This document shows positions 1 to 13,825 of a stretch of 64,000 nt of DNA, piece after piece. Origin of the DNA: Gymnorhina tibicen (taxonomy: Eukaryota; Chordata; Aves; Passeriformes; Artamidae); contig VXAZ01006315.1 of NCBI GenBank assembly GCA_013399875.1, forward strand, positions 39,543 to 103,542, in the 5' to 3' direction. Numbering within the stretch: the stretch's first letter is position 1; each line of letters opens with the position of its first letter. The notes beneath the pieces were generated by a model. The model did not search any database. It saw only the letters and a program-made list of their open reading frames with translations, and was not told where the DNA came from. A program made the translations under genes and the position numbers.

Positions 1-739
1 TTTAATACTCAGTGTGAGCAGACATGGTGACCAAACACCTCTCTGATAAGCAGATTTTTTTCCTAAGAGCAGAATTCTCCCTGTCCTGTCATTAAATGTT
101 GGTAATAAATTGCTCATGTAACATATGCAAGCCTTACTGATCTCCTTCCTCCTCTATGCTCTTTGGAAGATCATTTCTGAATGTGAACGAATATAAATTA
201 ATAAAAATTATAATATAATTCCGACTTTAAAATGTAATCACAACTTATTTGTACACATTTGATTTCAATCCCATATTTTTTGGTATAAATAATCCTTCCC
301 TGATACTTACAAACCTTATCATAACCTTTCATCTCCACTTTCTTAAGCTACCCAAGGTAAGCTCTTTCAATGTCCTTTCAGAAGCCAGGAAGTCCTACTC
401 ATACTAGAAGTTTTCACTTGGTCACTCAGCATAGTTGACCAGAGCTGCACACAAGAGTCTACATAAGACCTCATCAGTCCTCTGCACAAATTCTTTTCCT
501 TCCTCTCCCAAAAATCATTTGCTTAATGTGCATTTAAATTACATGTGCTTTTCACATATGCATGTCATGTTAGTGACTCATTGTCTCCCTGGCACAAAGC
601 AAAAAATCTTCCTTCTAGCCTTAAGTATATGACTTTATTATTTGACATTTTATCAAATTTTGGTTGAGTTCTATCACTCCAATACACAAACTCTTCTCAT
701 CCTTCCTGTATAACAACTTGATTCTCCCCAGGAACCATT
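1..739. other. No gene seen
   Basis: AT-rich sequence without recognisable exon, repeat or RNA. Short open frames here look like chance. Confidence 0.6.
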
Positions 740-1110
740 CCGTTTAGAACACCTTCAGATAACATCCCTATAGGCCCAGCTCTTGCACCAGACTCCTGAC
801 CCAAGTAATGGATCAGACAGGATCAGTCCCATGAACGATGCCTGCAGAACAGTGTGAGTAACCCCAGTTAAACTCAGTAATTCCCTTTCCACTACACTGA
901 TGTATCTTCAACCATCTCCTTGTCTACCTTGCAGTCTTTCTGACAGGTCACATCCTCTCCCAATTGCCACCACTAAAAATTCAACAAAGGACATCACATG
1001 AAATGCTCTGTTGAAATCTAGGCAAATAAAGTAAATTGTATTACCTTTGCCTAAAATGTCAGCTAAACCTTGTAAAAGAGGTATTAATTTATTCAGACAC
1101 AATCCTTCTT
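740..1110 (-). mobile_element. Decayed LINE reverse-transcriptase fragment (probably CR1)
   Basis: On the minus strand between about 1070 and 1000, the translation IYFICLDFNRAFHVMSF resembles the CR1/L2-type reverse transcriptase motif with LDFSKAFDTVSH. The sequence downstream on that strand (toward 760) contains a GLILSDPL-like remnant of the G-S-x-L-G-P motif. Stops and indels break it. Family assignment is tentative. Confidence 0.45.
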
Positions 1111-4100
1111 TAGTGAAACCTACATTAGATGTAGTTACATATATCTAATGTTTTCTCACTCAAATTGTTCTTTCAAAACTGTTCTTAGAGTTACATAATG
1201 TTGTGCTCAAGAAAATAAGCATGTAGCTGCCCTAGTGATTTCCTGGTTTTAGGAAAATAGGTAGTATGTTTGCTAATTGCCCTTATAAGTATCTGTAGTT
1301 GTATTTGCTGTTATCTATATGATAGATAGTACTGATATATTCCGTTGAAAGTTTAATAGAAAACAAATGGTTTGGGACTTACAGCAGTACAGTAATTCTT
1401 TCTGTGCTGTAGCACTGAGATTACAGGGAAATCCTGATTTCACCACAGAATGCAGTTTGAATCTTGCTTCTTACACATATACAGTACTTTCTGTTATTTT
1501 ACTGTCGTATTTATTTATCTCCCATTACTTCATACTGAGAAGATTCCTTACTGAAAACTCAACTGATTTTTATTTAGAATTTAGACATCACCAAAATATG
1601 CCAGTACCCTCTTTCTTGTATTAGCCAGTATTTCACTCCCTTTCTTCCTTCTTTCACTGCTTTTCATTAAGCCCTTTGTTTTAGTTTTTTGGGTTTTTTC
1701 TAGATCTAGCTCACTGAAGTTTATGGCCATATGCCCCTTCTTCCTTTAATTTTTGTGCATAGGAAGTCTGCAGAACTTTAATACCCTGTCAGACCAAGAT
1801 AGTCCTATTTTTCTGATAGTATCAGCTATGAAGAGCTGAATAATTAAAGGTTAATGGATAGAAATGTAGTTCAGCCTATTAGAAACAGAAAATTACTTCA
1901 GATTTTAAACATCCATGAAAGTCTGAGTCAGAAGGAGACACTCAGGGTTGATAGTGAAGCCTGAATATATGAAAATTCAGGAGCCCTGAGCATGAAAAGC
2001 AAAACTAAAATACATTTGCCTTTTTAATTCAGTCAAAGATTACTGAAAAAAATAACTGTATAATTTTATCATCAGCATAGACCTGGTTTTCATAAAAATC
2101 TTGGAAGTCATTAAATGAATGAATAAAACCTATTCATCCTTCACAGTGGTGCCACATAACCCAAACAAATACTGTTTAAAATTCTGTTAGGTCTCTGATA
2201 ATGTGCAAAACAAGAGTATTGCTGATATCTTTTTCTGTGAAGGCTGGACAGACCACATACACTTTCTAAATAAATGTTCACAGTGAAGGACAAAGAACAC
2301 TTTTGACTCCCTCTAGTACAGTGCATACTCCTCAGCAGACTTGTGGAGACAGAAGAACTGAAATTATGGTAAGTACAGGACTTTATTCATTTACTTTTTA
2401 TTACATGGATGCATTAACACTAAAACTACTGTGGATGTGACTGTAAATCTTTAAATTTATTTCTAATAGTTTTCAAATACTTGGCCTCCTGCTTTTGAAG
2501 GCATGAGGAAACTTTTTATTTTTTTTTTAGGCCCTTCCTCATCTGAACTGGTTTGTATGTGCTTTACTGATTCTGGCATTCAAAATTAAGGAAAACAACT
2601 TCTTTCAAGACCAAACTGACAAATTAGTTTCTGTACCCAGAGGAATTCTGCAGTCAAGTGTCAGTGTGACACCAACAAATAAATGGGGCCACACCTTCTA
2701 ATTAGATTTTCAAAAAACAATTCTACTATTTTATTTTTATTCAGCAGGGCTTTTGTAACTGAAAAGATAAAGGAATTTATCTATAAATCTTCAGTATAGT
2801 TGGATGGGGAGTGTGGTGAGGTGTTGTGTGTTTAGCAAACCGATAGAATTTGTTCTCTTAGAAAGTCAGTTTCTTTAGACTGTCTATATGTATCTTTGTA
2901 TAAGTATTTTATTAATAAAACAAACTGGTAATTTCAAGATTAGTGATTTTACAGATAAATGTTGAAAAGTAAGAAATCTGAATAACTTTTCAGGCTATCT
3001 TTGCTCTTGGAAAAAATTTAGAACTCCTGGAGTAGCTTGTATACATTCATCATGGTACCTCTGTCTAAAGGTACCACAACCATCTTCCCTGGATGCAATA
3101 CTACTAAAGAAGTATTATTTACTTGAGGCTGTCAATCCTGTTTCAAAACAAAAAAAGGTGCCTTGTGAAACTTAGAGGTGAAAAAGGTTGCCCATTGCAA
3201 GTGCCACTTGAAAAATGGTAATATGAAATAGATGGAATACAATATGGTTCACACTTAATAATGCTGCACAAAATTCTGAGTGTTCTGGTTGAATTTGTCT
3301 CTGCTTTACACTATGATCAAATTGTTCCTGAATCTGAAGCAAAGTGTTTACATAAGGCATATTTTTTGGTTTTAAAATATAAACCAGGTACTTTTATTTT
3401 ATTTATTTCTGTTGTAATCCCACTGTGTAGAATCAAGTACTAAAGGTCAAAACACTGTATTTTCTTACACCAATAATTCAAGTCTCTTGACTTACTCTAG
3501 ATTTACATATGAATAAACAGGAGCAGAATAAGGGCTACCAAAGTAGCATCTTGCTGTGCTGTTGTTCTAGCTGCCACAGGGATTCTTTTACTTGTACTAG
3601 AGGAGCCCAAATATGTATGGAATACTTATATTTGCAAAACCGTACACTAAAATTTGCACAGTAAACACACAGTTACTCTTCTGCCATGATTCAAATGTCT
3701 AGCTTCTTTCACAAACAGGTTTGTTTAGAAACAGTATGCTTGTGGATATGTTGATCACTGAACTTCTGCTGTTGCCAAATGCAGCTTGAAAATAAGCAAC
3801 AACTAACAGTTTCACTTTTTTGATTAAATCTTTTCAGATTTCCAGGTTGTTTTCCCTGAATACAAATATGAATGACAATTCAAAGTAGTGCAAACCATGA
3901 ATTCATTCCTTTAGTCTATTTTCTTGACAATGCTATATAAACCTATGGGGAAGGAAGAGCTTTCATCTTTGCATTACAGGCAACCCAAAAGCTTCACCAA
4001 GGAAGCAAATCATATTTTTTGGTCTTTGCTTTGATGCTGCACAGGTGGAAATTTATATTACAGCAATATGAGAAGACAGAAAAAAAATTAGGAGGAGAGC

Positions 4101-7100
4101 AAAAAGTAACAGAAGAAAGTAGAGTGAAGAGTTGATTTGTGGCAGTTTTACACCAGCAAACAAACTTGTGGAAAAAAGAAGTATTCCTACTAAAAAAAAA
4201 AAATCAATGAACTTTTTGAACATGAGATTGGGTATAATCTGGTTCTAGTGCATGCAGGAAGAGAGAAAGGGAGCAAAGTTAGGCCCGCAGAATCCTGAAA
4301 TCCAAATGAGGACCAAAACATAGAATTCACTACTTCATTTCTGACCATCACCACAGAGGAAAGTTTAGGCCAAAACACTTGGATATAATATCAGCTGAAA
4401 AAATACAAGAACTACAATAATAGATTCAGACAGATGAGACTGAAGCTTATTAACACAAAGGAAAAAAGTTGCATTTTCCTTTGCTTTCAAGCCAGGACAG
4501 GCTGCATTGATTCCTGACCTAGAGAAATACCCCTTAATATGCCCATCTTTTTGCAGTGATACTGGTAATTCTCAGATATACTCTAAGAAGCAAAAAAACT
4601 TTTGAGACATGAGAATTTAGTAATAAATTTTCTGATGAAACTATGTCCAGCCAAGAAATTTGATTGATCTATTTGGGTTTACTTTTTATTTAAAGAAAAA
4701 AATAAATCCTACAGATTCTGCACAGAAAGACATATTATATACAATTATATGTTGGTCATAAAATGGGCTGAGTGTCTAACAACATTCAGAAGGAACCATT
4801 TCCTAAGGAACTCTGTGTGAAGGGAATTCTACCTGCCTGCAAAAATCACTGAGGTCACTGGACTTCTGACAGACAGAGATGACCAGCAGGTCTTGCATAA
4901 CTGGGAACACAGCAGACTTTTGAAACTGATTTGTGCAAAATACAGTTCACAGGGCTAAGAATAATAAAATGTTCAAGATACTATTGTTTTTGTTAAACAT
5001 GCAAGGTTTTCTGTCTGTCAAGCTGAACTGGAGCATAAGAAATAGAGAAACACCGAGAGATAGTTCTTTTTTCCTGATATTTATGCTACCTTCAAAAATG
5101 CTATAAACTTACAGCTGTCCAAATTAAATCCAAAAGTACTTTTTTTACTCACTGTATAAGACACTAGGAAAAACACTGTAATGGTAAAGACAGACAAGCA
5201 GTAGGATTGCTTGCAGCTCTCAACGACAGCTCTTCTGTGTGTGTGCACAATGCCCTCTATTGGCACAGAGGGACAAGCTGCACTTACAGCCTCACAAATC
5301 CCAGCATCCTATTTATCCTATAGTGTCTTGCAGCCAGCTTGAGAGGCCCATCATATTGTTATGGAAAACTATTGGCAGGCCAGGACTAGTACATCCACCA
5401 GACCATTCACACTGATATCAGGCAATATTTAAGAGATGCTTAATGAATTGCAACCTTCCCCATCCCAGTACTTTGAAACTTGGACCAAAACCACATTTGC
5501 AGACACCCCTAGAATTCAGAATACCCTTCACATGATCTTTATTTGTTAAAGTTTTTCATATTCGTGGGGAGCGGGGGGGAGGAAGGAGGAGGGGAAGCTT
5601 GTATAGGAAAATGTGTTAGGTATGTAAATTAGACCAAGATAAATCATATGCATAAACAAATGTAAATATGAAGCTGAAACACAACATATCATGTGATATT
5701 GTTAACATCCCCTGGTAGCATAATGTAGATAACACTAGGATATTTAAAGGTGCACTTTTAAATTTTTTTTTGTAGGAGCAGTTTTAATGTTTATGAGTAA
5801 ATCATCTGATTTACTCAGATCAGTTTAAATCAACCTGAATCAACAGCCTGGGATTAAGAACCTGATGGGATTTGTGGGTTCATTTCAACAGAAAGTCATC
5901 TTTTTAGATATTTTTTCTTACAAACCATTCAGACTGTTTTTTATTTATTTAAGAGAAAAGAAACCCCTAAAAACCAATGGAAGTAATTCTTCATCAGAGT
6001 TCAGTTTTCTTTACAGGAAAAATATGAAATGAACAAAAAGAGCACCTGCCTTCAGCCACATCCCTCAATGTAAAAGGTGAAGTACACAGAAAATTAAGAA
6101 TGGAAAAACTACACAGAAATGTACAAAAACACAGCCACACCTATGTTCCAGCACTGCAACTGTAAACAATGGTCTCTAACTTGCAATATCATCACTGGAT
6201 GATATTGAAAAGTCATGAAAATTATTTGTTACACATTTAAAAATGGGACATGTAAGAAATTTGCCAAATTCAATCCATAATTATAGGCAAAATTATTTAA
6301 TACTTTTAGAGAGTTTACATTTTCATAGAATAAAACAGGAATCAGAGGATCTTGTGCATCTTGTATTTGCAGCTCTGGCTGGGTGTTCCTTTCATTTCTG
6401 CTGATGCATTTCTAACAGCTTTTCTTCCCATCGTCACTTGCTTCACTAAGTTTTTGAGAAGTGTGACAACCTCTACAATGCCATGATTCTTCTCTAAATC
6501 CCTGAGGGCATCTGCATTTTGATTCTAAAGATGAGTCATAAGGATACCTGTTTTCCTATGTCTCTGGAGAAGAAAAACTTTCAGAAATCATGTCTCCAGG
6601 CTCTCATCTACTTCTCTTCTACAAAGGCTCTCAGAACATCAATTTATGCACAACCACTGATCTTCTCCATCTCTTAGTAGTTTTATAAATTATTTTCAAA
6701 CTCCTTTTGTCAATTGCTTTTATATCTTCAAGTGTTTATTCCCCAGTGGTCCTGTTTCTATGACTTCTGTGGTCTTACTTATTTTCTTTTGGATCCCAGT
6801 CCCTAATTCATTATTCCACACCTAGGTTTCCTTAGATTTGAGTATTTTCCTCACATGACATGAGTTTTTTATCAAATCTCTTTTCATCATCCTGTAAAAG
6901 AAGTTGTTCAGGCTCAGATTTATGCAACAGCCCACAAGAAGGAACAGTATGGACCTCCCCAGCTGACCAGTGCTGCATTTTTGCTTCTTGCTGCTCTTCT
7001 CCCCATGACAGTCAGCAGGTGTCATATGCTTCAAAATAAAAATATTCTCTTCAATTGATGATCTACCTAATGGCCCAATCTTTGATGGATGCTCAGCAGG

Positions 7101-9789
7101 CTCAACTTACCTTTCAATCTAGCCCGTGCTCAGCAAAAGGCTGGCAGTGTGATCTTGCATAACAAAAAAAAAAAAGAAATTTTTTTTTTCCCATACAATT
7201 TAGCCTCTGGAGAAAAAAAAAGCTGGTATATGCTGCCTCATCTGTCATGGTCTGTAGCTTCTTGGAGGCAGCAGCAAAACTGAAAGAGACTCTGATGAAT
7301 TTCCCCTTCTCACTCACACAAATTCTGTGAACAGCAGATTCAAGTGCCTGTAACAGTGCAAATAACAGACTTGGTAAGTAACTAAATTTGCACGATTAAA
7401 GTTAAAAAAGTAGCCATAGCTTCTCTGCCTCTTAGGCAAGGCAGCAGGCAGGCACTGAGCAAACATAACAGCAGCAACTCAGTTCCCTGTGCTCACGGTA
7501 GGTGATCAGGGAACTAGGACATATGACAAGAAGTTAAGAGAAGTAGGGAAAGCAGAGACTTTATTGCTGTTTTCAAATGTCTAATGGAAGCGTGCCATAC
7601 TCATCTCAGAGATGCACAAGGACAGAGTGAGAGGCAATGGGAGAAAAAGGCATTAGAAAAAAAGAAAAAAAAACCAGAAATCCCAATTAGTTTCCTTTTT
7701 TGTTGGTTTGGTTTTGTTGTTGCTGCTGCTGCTGCTGGGTTTCTGCAGGGGTTTTTTTTCCATTTATTTTTCTTTTAACAGTGATGGAAATCAAATGCTG
7801 CAGAGAGAGGCTGCAGGTTTTCCACCCTTGCTCCCTCCCTCCCTAAACGATGCTGGAAGGTTTCGATTTGTAACGGGAAAGGCTCCTCCATTAGAGGTCA
7901 CTATTGTGCCAGCACCCGGGAAAGCCACCACGTTAAAAATAGGCAGGAGATACTGGTACAGAGAAAGCACTGCCTGAAAGGGTTCCCTTCTGTGCATGGC
8001 TGAAAGGTGGGACCCATCTGACCGCAGGGCAGGTGTATGATGGAAGAGGGGACACACAGTTCACTCATCTCTCATTTCCCAGGTAGCACATTCCAAATAC
8101 TGGATAAAAAGGGGAAAAGTGAGGTTAGCAGAAGAGACAGGAGAGTAGGATGGGAAGGAAGAAATGTTATTTTGGAAAGAAACTCTTAATATACCAGCAA
8201 GGCTTCAGAATATGGGATTTGTGTACACACGCTGTCTAAGCTGACTTCATCAAAAGGACTCTCAGCAGATGGAAAACTGATACTGGTTTTCTGCTGTGAT
8301 TGCCAGAGGCACAGATGAATGCATTCTCACTTAAACTAAATTCTCCTTTCTTTTGTTTACAGATTCATATCACAGGCTAACCAGTCACTTTAAAGCTAGA
8401 AGGTTTTGTGACCAACCTGGCACTACCTACTAAAGGTCAGGAATCAGGGACAGTCAAAGTCTTTTAAAAGTCTAAAGGACAGGGACATAAAAAAGATGTC
8501 AGGTATTAAGCAAATACTAGGCAGAAGGACATAAGAAATTTTTTCTGAATCATTCTCCTTAAAGATGTTTGGATTAAACTGCACTTTCATTTTTAAACTT
8601 TATTACCTTTGATTAAAACTGTTTCTGAAGTTACTTTGTGTTTTGAAACATTTATGATGTGGGAGCATTCTCTTTGTTGTTGTTATTTAGGCCACATCAT
8701 TGTCTTCTTTTTTTTAAGTTTTCCCTTTCCGCCTTCGTGTTTTAGAATATAAAAATAATTGAAGTATAGCATACATGGTAACTAAAAAATTATACTTTCA
8801 GACAACAAGAAAAGACTCTACAAGTATTAGATGTAGTTCTAATAAACAATAATAATTATCACAGAAGAACTGGGAAAGCATACAGAAGCATAGTGATTCC
8901 TGCAACTGAGAATGTAACTTGAGCCTTAACTTTCTGGTTCAGATGTATTCAAATTTAGCCTCACTTGTGACAGTGAGCAAATAATTTCTTGAGAGCACAT
9001 AAAGTCCAGAAAGGTGTGAATTTTCATTCATTAAAACTCTTTTTTTTCTAAACTTCACCAGGGATTTTTTGACTAATTGAGATTGACCATGAAAATATAG
9101 GAGATTTTGTTTGTTTGGGGTTTTTAAAGCAAACATCTCTTAAAAGCAAAAGCAGCCTGATCCCTGTAATATGAATTAGGGAATAGCTAACAAATGTAGG
9201 TCTGATCTGCCACTTTTTAAAATTAAAACACTGAAGAGCTGTTGTTAAGAAATCATGTAACATTAATAGAGAGTAAATTGCTCTCATCTGAAACCTTTTA
9301 CTTAGAGGTTTAAGGAGGATACATTGAAGGGTAAAGGCCCCTTACTACGCACTTCCCAGAGAAAGCCTAAGACACCTGAGCTAGATGATACCTGAAGAGG
9401 CACTGATGTCAGCTGCAAGTCCTCTTTGCCCCATTAAGGCAGTGCAGAAGGGCAAACAGCTCAGAACAGGACCTTGACTGCAGCTTGGATGCTTTTTAGG
9501 AAATATGAGTTTCTGTTCTGCTTCTGTGCACTAAAAACAGGTAAGACTTGAAGAGCTGATGGGTGTTTAATATACGAGAGGGCAGGAAAGGAGGTTGTTA
9601 AATTTATGTATGAAAGTGTGGGGGGTCCAGAGAGATCCCTTCTCTCCCTCCCACAGGGTTCACACAGCTCCTGGTGAGGTATTTGCATGGTTTTTTGCAC
9701 ACCTTCTTGCCTCCCAGGCGGAGGTAGGGAAGGACATGTTGAAGAGAAAGGGAAGTCAGGAGCGTTTTGCTAAAGCTGTCTGTTCCTCT
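1111..9789. other. Non-genic sequence; no recognisable exon
   Basis: AT-rich, with short homopolymers (for example A and T runs near 7166 and 7181) and a (TGC)6 tract near 7719-7738. The pyrimidine-AG at 8343-8362 looks like a splice acceptor but no exon follows convincingly. Confidence 0.55.
7719..7738. repeat. (TGC)n trinucleotide tract
   Basis: About six TGC units after a TTGTTG lead-in; simple repeat, non-coding. Confidence 0.85.
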
Positions 9790-10082
9790 TGCTTTCCCAC
9801 TTCCTCCTGGTAGCAGGGGGCGGGGGATGCTGAAGGGGAAGCCAAACCAGCTGATAATCGCTTGCCTAGCCATTCACATGGGGGTATACAGGGTGGAAAC
9901 TGAAGCAATTTCTTCCTTGAGAAAGTTTTCCTTCCTCTCTGACGTCCCAATGTCTCCTTCTCGCAGCTGAGGCTCCCTCCCTTCTCCTCTCCCCGACGCA
10001 GCTGCTGCGACCGCCGCCTCCGCGCTCTCAGGCCTGCACGGGCCAGCCTGAGCCCCGGCAGGGAGGCGCAGAGTCGGGCCCG
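9790..10082 (+). promoter_or_regulatory. CpG-rich candidate promoter and non-coding first exon
   Basis: This is the only strongly GC/CpG-rich stretch in an AT-rich window. Seen directly: a GGGGGCGGGG Sp1-type box near 9817, a CACTTCCTCC (ETS-type) element near 9799, a TGACGTCC CRE-like site at 9940, then a CG-dense run to CCCG|GTGAGC with the GT at 10083-10084. No ATG lies between about 9960 and 10082, so an exon there would be 5' UTR. It points toward the FYB1 coding exons 11.5 kb downstream, so it may be an upstream FYB1 promoter. It could instead belong to an unannotated transcript, including one on the minus strand. The assignment is inference. Confidence 0.4.
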
Positions 10083-13000
10083 GTGAGCGGACGGTGACGG
10101 CAGGCCGGGCACAGGCACAGCCATTCCTGAGGGGCACGGAGGAGGGGGCTGAGGGAGCACAACGCCACCTTGGAAGACACTCCCCCGCTGCCAGAGGTCC
10201 TCTCCTCTCACAAACTGCTTGTGCTCAGCTCCCAGTAGCCCTGCCCTGCTCCTCTAGCCTCCCTTTCAAGTCTCTCCTGATTTCCTCTCACACACAGCTT
10301 CTGGCAACTTCCCAGCTAGCGAGTCTGCTTGCCTGCCAGTCTCCCGAGTGGCTGGCTTGCCTTACTGCGATGGCCACCAGGTCCTCTCCACATCCCCCTT
10401 GCCTCAGAGTAGGAGTTCGTTGTTGCGAACTCAGCCATCACAGCTACACTCACATCACCTGCAATTTAGCTCATTAAGCCGTCTAACTAAGCTATCCCTG
10501 GTGACCAGTGGCGGCCCTCAGTGAGGCAGAGCTGTGGGGTGTGAGCGGCAATGGTGCTGTGGCACACTCTGTGAACCCCGTCAGCCCGTTTCATGGGGCT
10601 CTACCTGCATTCATCAGCGCTCTTTACATCGTAGTGAACTCTGTGCCTCCCAGAGGGTTTCCCTGTGGAGCGTTTAGCAAAAGCCTTGTGTTCCCATTTG
10701 GTCTGTCTGGACTGTTTTCTGCTGCGGCACTGCTTTCAATTCCCCCTGAGCTCCTGGTGCTGAACCCAGGCAGACAGAACACAGGAGTGCTGACACGAGC
10801 AGAACCCACACAGCTTGCAGGCCGAAAAGCCACTTAATCTGAGCCCCGCCGTGTGGGTGAGCTCGGCAGCAAAAGGGTCAGGGAATAGCCTGTGACATGG
10901 CAGTGGGCACCGGGGGTCAGTGCAGGGGCAGGCATGGAAGGGGGAGCAGGACAGTGCGGGTGAATTCCTTGGTAGAACAAGACAGCTAATGCCTGAATAC
11001 GAGCTTTGTATGGAAATAAAAATTGCTTGAGATTTGAGCACTCCTCAAGTCACAAAAAGGAAAGACTTTTGGCTTTTAGCATGAAGGATTTTTTTGTACA
11101 GCAGGTGCTTTGCATCAGCTTCAGCTGTCCCCAGGAAGGACATATTTATGTGATTTATTACAGTACATACAACCCAGCAGAAAACCAGGATCTTAACGCA
11201 TATGTGATTGTGATGCTCTGGAGTGTGCTGGGTTTCCTTTGTGACAGGAGCATGTCCCTCACAAGGTATAGTCAGGGTAAGGACTTTGACTTCTTTCTTG
11301 AATTTTTCAATCCTACATTTCTCTAGCATAGAAAAATAAAGATAGTGGAAACAGATTTTTGCACCCCTTGTTCAGGCAAGTATAAATATATTAATAATAG
11401 GCAATGGTTATAAGAGTATAGGCATTGAATAACAACAATTTAAAAGAGCCACAGCACTGACTTGAGGACCTTCCAGGGAGTTGTGCATGTCAGTTGTCCC
11501 CAAACAGCATCTGAAAAGCCAGATTGTTCCCATAAGCATGACAGTGCATGTAGACACAAGGAAATGCTGTTAATTTGCTCATGACCAAACTTCTGTCAGA
11601 AATACTAAAACCACCTTCAAATGAGAACGCGGTGGAAATGCAGCAGCACATTTTTGAGGAAGTCTAGCCCTGTCTGCAGACACAGAGATAACGCAGACTG
11701 ACCCTACCAAAAATGTTGGTTCTCATGGTGCAATGTAGCAATTGCAGACTGAAGCTCCTGCCAGTGTTCAGGAATATCAAGTTTATTCTGAAAATCCAGT
11801 ACTTTCCAAAGTGGTGCTGTAACAGCATCACTGCCGTGGTAAGATGGCACTTCTCCCGGAACTCTGACTCTGGGGAGTGGCACAGCACTGTGAAGCAGGA
11901 CTGCTGAGTCTTTGCCTTGCCCTCTGATGAGGTTCATGTACTCAAAATGTTACCCCAGAAGCTGCAAGAAACTAAGTAGTCTGAAAGTCTTTCAGTACAA
12001 ATATGTACAGAGATTATTGATAGAGAAATATGCTATTTCTGTTCCTGTGCCAAGTCTACCCCCATGTCACCAAAAACTGGGAAATAAACTCTCCAACCAA
12101 TTTGTTAGTTAGGAAAAACAACATTACTTTATTAGCAACACTGGGTTTGTGGGGAATTCTCCTTAAAACATACATGTTTGGTAACCTAACAGAGCAGATT
12201 ATATTCCTGAAACTAATACAAATTCATCACATTTCCTGAATACATGTATATATACTAATTGTTTCAATTTACGTGTTTGAATATGGTTCCAGATCTTCTG
12301 ATGAATCTTTTCTCCTTGAGAGTGTCAGGTCATAGTGTACTTCTCTTATCATTCTTTGCTTTTGCATACAATCCTTGTTCTCAAAACTAAGATATCAGCT
12401 AGTACATATCAATCACTGATAGAAGTAAACAAGGAAGCATTAGCTGGCACAACACTTACTAGTCACAGATGCAGGGAGTTAACACAAGGCCACATTAATC
12501 TCTGGTATTTGTACTAAGCACTGTGTGGTACAAAACTAAGCATTAACCGTAAATACAGGGATCATAGACTAATGTGCTAAAGTTAAAAGAGTTTTCCAAC
12601 ATCTTCCCTCACTGCTGCCTAGACTACTTCTTACAGAAATATAACCTGTTGAATAACAACTGGGAGGCAAAAGCCCTGTTAGAGAGAGGAGGAGAAGGCA
12701 GGAAGTAAAGTTTCAGTGAAAAACACGGCTAACGTTGACTTTCTCTTGCTCAGTGCTCCACATATTTGCATGTGTTGTATATTACAGAGCAACACTCTTC
12801 TGGCTTAGGAAGGAGATTTTCAAACTGCTTTAATGATATTAATGCACCTGTCCGAAGGTGTCCAACATACTATCCCCCAGCCCCATCTCCCCTATATACA
12901 CATGGTTTAAAGATTACCTGCCCCAGCCAGTCATCTCTGCCTTTTTCTTTTCCCACCCTCCCTCACCACTTAACTCTTTTATGCTGTCTCACCTAATTTG

Positions 13001-13296
13001 GGATCATGTAATACACTTAAAGTTTGTGAAATTAAGCAGGTTAAAAACAACGTCAAAGACGAAAGGTTTTTTTTATCATGTCATTTCTGTTTACAGGAAC
13101 TCAAACAATAGTATTGACACAGCTGTGGAGGTAACAGGATCCTAACTATGATATTCTTTGTGACCATTGAATTGGAAAGTAAGAGGTGTTTAGATGGAAG
13201 GGCCTGACTTTTCAAAACATTTTGGAGTAAAGGGCAACATCAGTAGATGAAAGAAAAATACCTTAAAGAGGTGGACTAGCATTTACAGCAGAGACT
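10083..13296. other. Non-genic sequence; first part GC-rich
   Basis: GC/CpG-rich character continues to about 10950 and then falls to the AT-rich background. Open frames in the GC-rich part match no family I know and look compositional. A short exon-like piece (TGTTTACAG at 13088-13096 to GAG|GTAACA at 13130) is not convincing on its own. Confidence 0.5.
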
Positions 13297-13825
13297 CACA
13301 CAACCATGGAATCATTAGGACAGGAAGGGAACTCTGCAGATTCCAGTCCAGCCCTCCTGGTGAGGTTACACAGGAATATGTCCAGGTGGGTTTTGAATGT
13401 CTCCAGAGAGGGAGAATCCATGACCGCCCTGGGCAGGTGTTCCAGTGCTCTGCCACCCTCAACTGAAAGAAGTTCCTCCTCATCTTGAGCTGGAACTTCT
13501 TGCGTTACAGTTTATGGACATTGCTCCTTGTCCTGTCTCTGGGTACCACTGAAAAGGGCCTGGCACCATCCTCTGGGCACCTGCCTCTGAGATATTTTTA
13601 TGCATTGATAAGATCCTCTCTCAGTTTTCTCTTCTCCAGACTGAACCCACCCAGCTCCCACAGTCTCTCCTCGTAAGAGCAATATGATCTTTGCTGAACC
13701 CTCTCCAGTACTTTCTTTTCTTTCTTGTGCTGAGTAACCCAGAACTGGACACAGCACTCCAGATGTGGCCTCACCGGGGCCACATAGAGGGGGAGGATCT
13801 TCCTGAGTGGCCAGGGTTCTGATTC
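13297..13825 (-). mobile_element. CR1 LINE fragment, antisense
   Basis: Reads as the reverse complement of a CR1 3' region: GGAATCATTAGGACAGGAAG near the element's 3' end, then the familiar CCAGGTGGGTTTTGAATGTC, TCTTCTCCAGACTGAACCC and CAGCACTCCAGATGTGGCC blocks. It is 5' truncated and lacks the perfect ATTCTATG tail. CR1 is the dominant avian LINE. Confidence 0.92.

Noticed and set aside
8343..8363. Splice-acceptor-like CTCCTTTCTTTTGTTTACAG
   Set aside because: No plausible exon body or donor follows.
9756..10211. 151-codon minus-strand and other open frames in the CpG-rich region
   Set aside because: High GC lowers stop frequency; no domain, no family resemblance and mutually overlapping frames.
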